Of a stretch of 10,400 nt of DNA, positions 6,460-10,400 are shown piece after piece. The translations under genes and the position numbers were made by a program. Positions within the stretch are counted from its first letter, which is position 1. Every line of letters begins with the position of its first letter. The stretch is taken from assembly GCA_030624695.1 (NCBI GenBank), contig JAUXJP010000017.1, forward strand, positions 1 through 10,400, written 5' to 3'. The DNA is from Candidatus Dadabacteria bacterium. Its GTDB lineage: Bacteria; Desulfobacterota_D; UBA1144; Nemesobacterales; JAJCZQ01. The notes below the pieces were generated by a model, which ran no database searches, was not told the DNA's origin, and worked only from the letters and a program-made list of their open reading frames with translations.

Positions 6460-6912
6460 ATGGCTGAAAGATTTTCATGGGTATTGGAAAATAAACTGTC
6501 TGGCATGGAGAGGCCGGGACTTTTTCAGAATATTCAAAAAGACCTCATTTTTTTAAAAGACCGGGGAATAAGTGTAATTGTTAATCTTGAGGAATATTCC
6601 TGGGACTATCCTTCATTTGAAGTACTTAACCTTCCTGTTGGTGATTTTCAGCCGCCTAAACCCGAAGATTTTGAAAACTATATAGAATTTATTTCACCAA
6701 AAATAGCCGAAGGTAAAAAGGTCCTTGTCCATTGCCATGCAGGAATGGGAAGAACTAATTTAATGATAGCGGCGTATATTGTAAATAAAGAAATGATAAA
6801 ACCGGATTTGGCTCTTGAAAGAGTTAAAAATGCCAGGCCTGCTCACTGGGTTACCGAAGATCAGGAGAAGTCCCTGTGGGATTATTTTTATACTCTTGAT
6901 ATAAAAAAATAA
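6460..6912 (+). CDS. DUSP23-like dual-specificity protein phosphatase
   Basis: The 150-residue protein is a minimal cysteine phosphatase. HCHAGMGRT (91-99) is the CX5R phosphate-binding loop, with Cys92 as nucleophile, Arg98 binding phosphate and Thr99 as the usual Ser/Thr after it. Asp62 in LPVGDFQPP is the likely general acid. The N-terminal FSWVLENKLSGMERPGL (5-21) and the DFQPPKPED segment resemble the human atypical phosphatase DUSP23 (VHZ), whose relatives occur in bacteria. No regulatory or export domain is attached, so it should act in the cytoplasm on phosphotyrosine, phosphoserine/threonine or a small phosphorylated molecule; the substrate cannot be told. The start is fixed by the conserved FSWVL element close behind it, though only AGG at 6446-6448 precedes it as a weak ribosome binding site. 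It is divergent from the alpha/beta hydrolase. Confidence 0.9.
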   Translation: MAERFSWVLENKLSGMERPGLFQNIQKDLIFLKDRGISVIVNLEEYSWDYPSFEVLNLPVGDFQPPKPEDFENYIEFISPKIAEGKKVLVHCHAGMGRTNLMIAAYIVNKEMIKPDLALERVKNARPAHWVTEDQEKSLWDYFYTLDIKK

Positions 6913-6963
6913 TTTAAAATATTTTATACTAATTTATATTCGGATCATTTACATTTTATTATC

Positions 6964-7195
6964 ATGGCAACTTATACTGCAGAATTTCTGGACCAGTTAA
7001 ATTCAGGCAAGGGTGAGACCCTATACGGTGACACACCTCTTACAATTTTGAAGGCATTTCTGGAATCGTTATATCGGGGGTTACCCGGGATCTCCCACAG
7101 CAGGGCTAATCGATGCTGTTGCGGATGCTTATGAACCTGTCCTCATAGAAAAAGCTGAAGATATGTACAGTAAAAGCTTAAAAATTAGTTCTTAA
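6964..7195 (+). pseudogene. Remnant of an indolepyruvate-type (2-oxoacid) ferredoxin oxidoreductase
   Basis: From ATG 6964 one frame gives MATYTAEFLDQLNSGKGE and continues through GDTPLTILKAFLES (to 7068), then runs into nonsense and a TGA at 7132. From 7070 the next frame gives YIGGYPGSPTAGLIDAVADA and then EPVL, ending at TAA 7193-7195. Joined, these read like the N-terminus of a thiamine-diphosphate 2-oxoacid or indolepyruvate oxidoreductase, where an LESG...Y(I/V)GGYPGSP segment lines the cofactor site. Two lesions are visible: a frame break at about 7066-7070, with roughly three expected codons missing, and loss of the several hundred residues that should follow. The last 17 codons (from 7145) do not resemble the expected continuation and may be the gene's own native end after a large internal deletion. 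The final 11 bp overlap the 3' end of carA. The family call is from pattern memory. Confidence 0.65.
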
Positions 7196-8309
7196 AACCT
7201 TCCATCATCTCTACGAAATCGTTAAACAGATATGATGAATCATGTGGGCCGGGTGAGGATTCAGGATGATACTGCACTGAAAATATCGGGTGCTCACGGT
7301 GGCGCAGGCCCTCAACAGTCTGGTCATTGAGGTTAATATGAGTTATTTCAATATTTTCATCAAGAGAATCGGGATCAACTGCAAAGCTGTGATTTTGTGA
7401 AGTAATCTCCACTTTCCCGGTCTGAATATTCTTTACCGGCTGATTGCCTCCCCTGTGGCCAAATTTTAGTTTGTAAGTGCGGCCGCCAAGGGCAATACTG
7501 ATAATCTGGTGTCCAAGGCATATTCCGAAGATAGGTTTCTTCCCCAGTAGTTCCTTTACGTTCTGAATGGCGTAGCCGACACCTTCGGGGTCTCCCGGGC
7601 CGTTAGAAAGAAAAATACCGTCAGGATTAAATTTAAGTACTTCTTTTGGAGATGTATTCGACGGTACTACTGTAAGGTTACATCCAAGATCGGTAAGTCT
7701 TCTTAAAATATTAGTCTTAATACCAAAATCGTAAGCTACTACATTGTATTTCTTTTTTGGTGTATATGTATCATTTGCCGGTATCCATTGCTCTGTCCCT
7801 TTATCCCAGTTGTAGGGTTTTTTACATGAGACTTCTGTTACAAGGTCTTTCCCGATAATGCCGGGGGAATTTTTTATTTTTGAAAGAAGACTTTCTTTAT
7901 CATTGTCTTTTGTCGATATAATGCATTTCTGTGCGCCGCTGGTCCTTATCTGTTTTGTTAAAAAACGTGTGTCAATTCCGTGAATACCGACAATTTGATT
8001 GGCTTTCAAAAAATCATCAAGGGACTGTTCTGACCTCCAGTTACTTGGGAAGGGCCAGTACTCTTTAACTGCCAAACCTTTTGCAAATGGCTTTCTTGAT
8101 TCCAGGTCTTCCGGGTTGATACCATAATTCCCTATTTCAGGATATGTCATAACGATTATCTGACCGTTATAGGAAGGGTCGGTTATAATTTCCTGGTAAC
8201 CTGTAATGGATGTATTAAAAACAACTTCTCCGAATGCTTCTCCCTCTGAACCAAAACTTAAACCCTCAAATACAGTCCCATTTTCTATTGCTAATACGGC
8301 TTTTTTCAT
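7185..8309 (-). CDS. carA: Carbamoyl-phosphate synthase small chain (glutaminase)
   Basis: CarA releases ammonia from glutamine and channels it to CarB for carbamoyl phosphate, the precursor of pyrimidines and arginine. The 374-residue product has normal length. The N-terminal domain is typical ([16 protein letters not shown], 26-41, and PEIGNYG, 57-63). The class I glutamine amidotransferase domain has SNGPGDP (235-241), the nucleophile Cys264 in [17 protein letters not shown] (284-292), SQNHSFAVD (304-312), and His348 and Glu350 in SVQYHPESS. The gene is alone here: carB is not adjacent on either side, since a remnant lies downstream and a divergent regulator upstream. There is no Shine-Dalgarno sequence, and a strong promoter lies so close that the leader should be only a few nucleotides. 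Confidence 0.98.
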   Translation of the reverse strand: MKKAVLAIENGTVFEGLSFGSEGEAFGEVVFNTSITGYQEIITDPSYNGQIIVMTYPEIGNYGINPEDLESRKPFAKGLAVKEYWPFPSNWRSEQSLDDFLKANQIVGIHGIDTRFLTKQIRTSGAQKCIISTKDNDKESLLSKIKNSPGIIGKDLVTEVSCKKPYNWDKGTEQWIPANDTYTPKKKYNVVAYDFGIKTNILRRLTDLGCNLTVVPSNTSPKEVLKFNPDGIFLSNGPGDPEGVGYAIQNVKELLGKKPIFGICLGHQIISIALGGRTYKLKFGHRGGNQPVKNIQTGKVEITSQNHSFAVDPDSLDENIEITHINLNDQTVEGLRHREHPIFSVQYHPESSPGPHDSSYLFNDFVEMMEGFKN

Positions 8310-8320
8310 GTTAGGGGTTG

Positions 8321-8349
8321 AAAATACATTGGCAATTAAATAGTGTCAA
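8321..8349 (-). promoter_or_regulatory. carA promoter, placed for a nearly leaderless mRNA
   Basis: On the minus strand a perfect TTGACA (8349-8344) is followed after exactly 17 bp by TATTTT (8326-8321), four of six matches to the -10 consensus. The ATG at 8309 is only 11 nt beyond the -10 box, so transcription should begin about 4-6 nt before it. The absence of a ribosome binding site before carA agrees with this. Confidence 0.65.
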
Positions 8350-8408
8350 ATTTTTTCTATGATATTTTAGAGTTTAGGTTAAAATTTATTTAATCTGAAA
8401 TATGAATT

Positions 8409-8414
8409 AAAGGA
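8409..8414 (+). promoter_or_regulatory. Ribosome binding site of the HD-GYP regulator
   Basis: AAAGGA lies 5 nt before the ATG at 8420 and supports that start. Confidence 0.6.
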
Positions 8415-8419
8415 TTAAA

Positions 8420-9532
8420 ATGGACTCACAAACGGACATCAATGCAGTAAATTCTACTCAATACAGAATCCTGATAGTTGATGATGATGAAACTATAAGA
8501 AGCTTTTTTTATCAGGCACTTACCAATATTGGTTATATCTGTGAAACAGCTGAAAATGGAAAGATTGCAGTAGAAATAGTTAAATCTCAAGATAATTTCG
8601 ATGCAGTACTTCTTGATGTTCAAATGCCTGTACTCAACGGTATTGAAACCCTTAAGCAGATCATACAGTATGACCCGGACCTTTCAATAATAATGGTATC
8701 TGCTTCTACTGAAATTGAGCATGTAAAGGGTGCCCTTAAAGAAGGTGCCTATGACTATATTTTTAAACCTTTTAACGTTGTAGAAGTGGAAGCAGTAATT
8801 CAAAGATCAATTGAACGAACGAAACTGATCAAGCAAAACAGGGACTACCAGCTTAACCTGGAAAACAAGGTAAAAAAGCAGACTATGGAGCTTGTTAAAC
8901 TTTACTCAGGAACCCTGGAAGCCATGGTACTTGCACTTGACCTGAGAGAAAAAGAGACAGGATATCATTCTTACCGTGTTACGGAATATGCCCTTACACT
9001 TGCCAAAAAACTAGAGCTGTCGGATCACGATTTATCGGTAATTGCCAAAGGTGCTTTGCTTCATGATATTGGCAAGATTGGTGTACCCGACAACATATTA
9101 CTAAAGCCGGGGGAACTCACGGACGAAGAATGGGAAATAATGAAAACACATCCAATGCTTGGATATGAACTACTTCGCAATATTGATTTCCTTGAAGAAT
9201 CAGCACAGATTGTGCTCCATCATCATGAACGCTTCGATGGAAAAGGTTATCCGGTGGGTCTTGTAGGAAACCAGATACCACTTGGCGCAAGATTATTTTC
9301 CATTGTTGATACACTTGATGCATTAACGAGTAAAAGAGTGTATAAAGAAGCTATTTCATTTGAAGAGTCTATTGAAAGGATTTCCGAAGCGTCAGAGAAT
9401 CATTTTGATCCATTGTTTGTTGAGGCATTTATGGATATAGATCTCGATACCTATAAAGATATTAGAAACAGAGTCGAAAGTACCGGGTCTGATTACCTTA
9501 GAAGCCTTCTCTATGAACTAAGTAATTATTAA
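8420..9532 (+). CDS. Response regulator with HD-GYP cyclic-di-GMP phosphodiesterase domain
   Basis: The 370-residue protein joins a receiver domain (about 15-130) to an HD-GYP output domain (about 160-345) through a helical linker. In the receiver the acidic pocket is Asp21-Asp23, the phospho-acceptor is Asp66 (LLDVQMP), and the switch residues are Ser94 and Lys116 (FKPF). In the output domain the metal and substrate signature is complete: ETGYHSYRV (179-187), HDIGKIGVP (215-223), and HHHERFDGKGYP (267-278), whose HHE and GYP elements define the family, plus DTLDALTSKRVYK (297-309). HD-GYP proteins with these residues usually cleave cyclic di-GMP, so a phosphorylated receiver would lower that messenger and alter motility or surface growth. 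No sensor kinase gene is nearby, so it is an orphan regulator. It is divergent from carA and ends 7 bp from the stop of gatB, which converges on it. Confidence 0.96.
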   Translation: MDSQTDINAVNSTQYRILIVDDDETIRSFFYQALTNIGYICETAENGKIAVEIVKSQDNFDAVLLDVQMPVLNGIETLKQIIQYDPDLSIIMVSASTEIEHVKGALKEGAYDYIFKPFNVVEVEAVIQRSIERTKLIKQNRDYQLNLENKVKKQTMELVKLYSGTLEAMVLALDLREKETGYHSYRVTEYALTLAKKLELSDHDLSVIAKGALLHDIGKIGVPDNILLKPGELTDEEWEIMKTHPMLGYELLRNIDFLEESAQIVLHHHERFDGKGYPVGLVGNQIPLGARLFSIVDTLDALTSKRVYKEAISFEESIERISEASENHFDPLFVEAFMDIDLDTYKDIRNRVESTGSDYLRSLLYELSNY

Positions 9533-9539
9533 TTCAGGA

Positions 9540-10400
9540 TTAAATAAGTTTTTTTATCGTATCATTAACAAGCTTGGGATTAGCTTTTCCTTTTGTTGCT
9601 TTCATCACCTGTCCTACGAAAAAACCCATTAGTTTCTCATCACCGGCCTTAAGCCTATTAACTTCGTCGGGGTTTGCATCAATAATTTCTTTCACAAGTT
9701 CTTCAATCTCAGAACTGTCAGAAATCTGTTCTATACCCTTACGGCTGATTATATCCTTTGCAGTTGAACGTGTTGAAATCATTTCGGGGAATATTTCTTT
9801 GGCAATTTTACGGTTAATAATACCTTCATCTGCAAGTAGAAGTAGCTCTGACAACATTGCAGGTTTGACAGGAAATTCCTTTATATCTTCATCGCTGTTT
9901 AGTTCCCTCAGGAGTTCCGTTGTAATCCAGTTGCTTAGTTGTTTCGGTTTGCTGTAGGTTTTAAGGCATTGCTCAAAATAGTCAGACAGGTCCCTGCTTG
10001 ATGTAAGTAGTGCAGTTTCATCACCGGTAAGGCCATAGTCAGCAATAAATCTCTCATACTTTGCATCAGGAAGTTCGGGAAGGGATTCTTCAAGTTCTTT
10101 AACCCATTCCTTATCAAGTAGCACGGGCAGCAGGTCCGGGTCAGGGAAATACCTGTAGTCATGTGCTTCTTCCTTTGATCTCATTGAAAATGTAATTCCT
10201 TTCTTGGAATCAAAAAGCCTTGTTTCCTGTAAGACAGTTTCACCACTTTCAAGTACAGCAGTCTGCCTTGATATTTCATACTCTATCGCTTTCTGAATAA
10301 ACCTGAAGGAGTTCAGGTTTTTAATTTCAGCCTTGGTCCCAAGTTCTTCAGTACCCACGGGCCTGATGGAAATATTTGCATCGCACCTCAGGCTTCCTTC
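9540..10400 (-). CDS. gatB: Glutamyl/aspartyl-tRNA amidotransferase subunit B, C-terminal part
   Basis: GatB binds the mischarged tRNA, phosphorylates its Glu or Asp side chain with ATP, and amidates it with ammonia from GatA. The frame is open to the right edge and already reads EGSLRCDANISIRP at the border, so the visible 286 residues are roughly the last 60 percent of a protein usually near 475. A GTG at 10358 is internal, not a start. Recognisable parts are KAEIKNLNSFRF (residues 23-34), the cradle-domain end with HDYRYFPDPDLLP, the helical middle domain, and the YqeY-like tail closing with NPKLVNDTIKKLI. The N-terminal kinase domain is outside the window. The gene lies about 5 kb from gatCA on the same strand, with unrelated genes on both strands between, so its expression is separate. 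Confidence 0.96.
   Translation of the reverse strand, partial: EGSLRCDANISIRPVGTEELGTKAEIKNLNSFRFIQKAIEYEISRQTAVLESGETVLQETRLFDSKKGITFSMRSKEEAHDYRYFPDPDLLPVLLDKEWVKELEESLPELPDAKYERFIADYGLTGDETALLTSSRDLSDYFEQCLKTYSKPKQLSNWITTELLRELNSDEDIKEFPVKPAMLSELLLLADEGIINRKIAKEIFPEMISTRSTAKDIISRKGIEQISDSSEIEELVKEIIDANPDEVNRLKAGDEKLMGFFVGQVMKATKGKANPKLVNDTIKKLI

Noticed and set aside
6915..6926. 12-bp palindrome TAAAATATTTTA after the phosphatase gene
   Set aside because: All A and T with no loop and no following T run, so not a terminator; expected often in such sequence.
9528..9554. Terminator-like TTAAT..ATTAA followed by seven T after the HD-GYP gene
   Set aside because: The stem is only five A-T pairs and the T run is 8 bp beyond it, inside gatB coding sequence; too weak to call.
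9574..9957. 127-codon open frame antisense to gatB
   Set aside because: Serine- and isoleucine-rich shadow of the conserved GatB C-terminal domains.
10356..10358. GTG codon as a possible start for a short gatB
   Set aside because: The same frame continues upstream to the window edge with conserved GatB sequence (EGSLRCDANISIRP), so it is internal.

Overview
The window looks like ordinary chromosome from an AT-rich Gram-negative bacterium. It carries ten genes I take as real, two of them cut by the window edges, plus one gene remnant. The evidence for the host type is a proteobacterial-type glutathione synthetase, a complete GatCAB-type tRNA amidotransferase gene set (gatB cut by the edge), RsmI, an HD-GYP response regulator and a secreted cysteine-rich protein. 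The mix would suit a deltaproteobacterium-like or poorly cultured marine lineage, but nothing here fixes the taxon. I see no rRNA, tRNA, CRISPR, insertion sequence, integrase or phage gene, and no intergenic gap longer than about 275 bp.

Left part (1-2640). A secreted protein with ten cysteines is read leftward off the edge. A divergent region holding a perfect 11-bp dyad separates it from a rightward pair: a coiled-coil, single-pass membrane protein with a C-terminal SH3b domain, then rsmI only 9 bp downstream. A 56-residue zinc-ribbon microprotein converges on rsmI and has its own promoter-like sequence and a textbook ribosome binding site.

Middle (2704-6912). A leftward run reads alpha/beta hydrolase, gshB, gatC, gatA. 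The hydrolase keeps the full active-site set described for fluoroacetate dehalogenases. Facing away from it is a DUSP23-like dual-specificity phosphatase.

Right part (6913-10400). A frameshifted, shortened remnant of a thiamine-dependent 2-oxoacid (indolepyruvate-type) ferredoxin oxidoreductase abuts the 3' end of carA. carA has a near-consensus promoter placed so close to its start that its mRNA should be nearly leaderless. A REC/HD-GYP regulator is divergent from carA, and the C-terminal 286 residues of GatB converge on it from the right edge.

Themes linking the genes: GatC, GatA and GatB together make the amidotransferase that corrects misacylated Glu-tRNA(Gln) and/or Asp-tRNA(Asn), with gatB unlinked from gatCA. 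CarA also releases ammonia from glutamine, for carbamoyl phosphate. GshB and the hydrolase may share a transcript. I found no convincing new multi-gene system. The points most worth checking are the dehalogenase-type hydrolase, the zinc-ribbon microprotein, the oxidoreductase remnant, the dyad upstream of the cysteine-rich gene, and the near-leaderless carA start.
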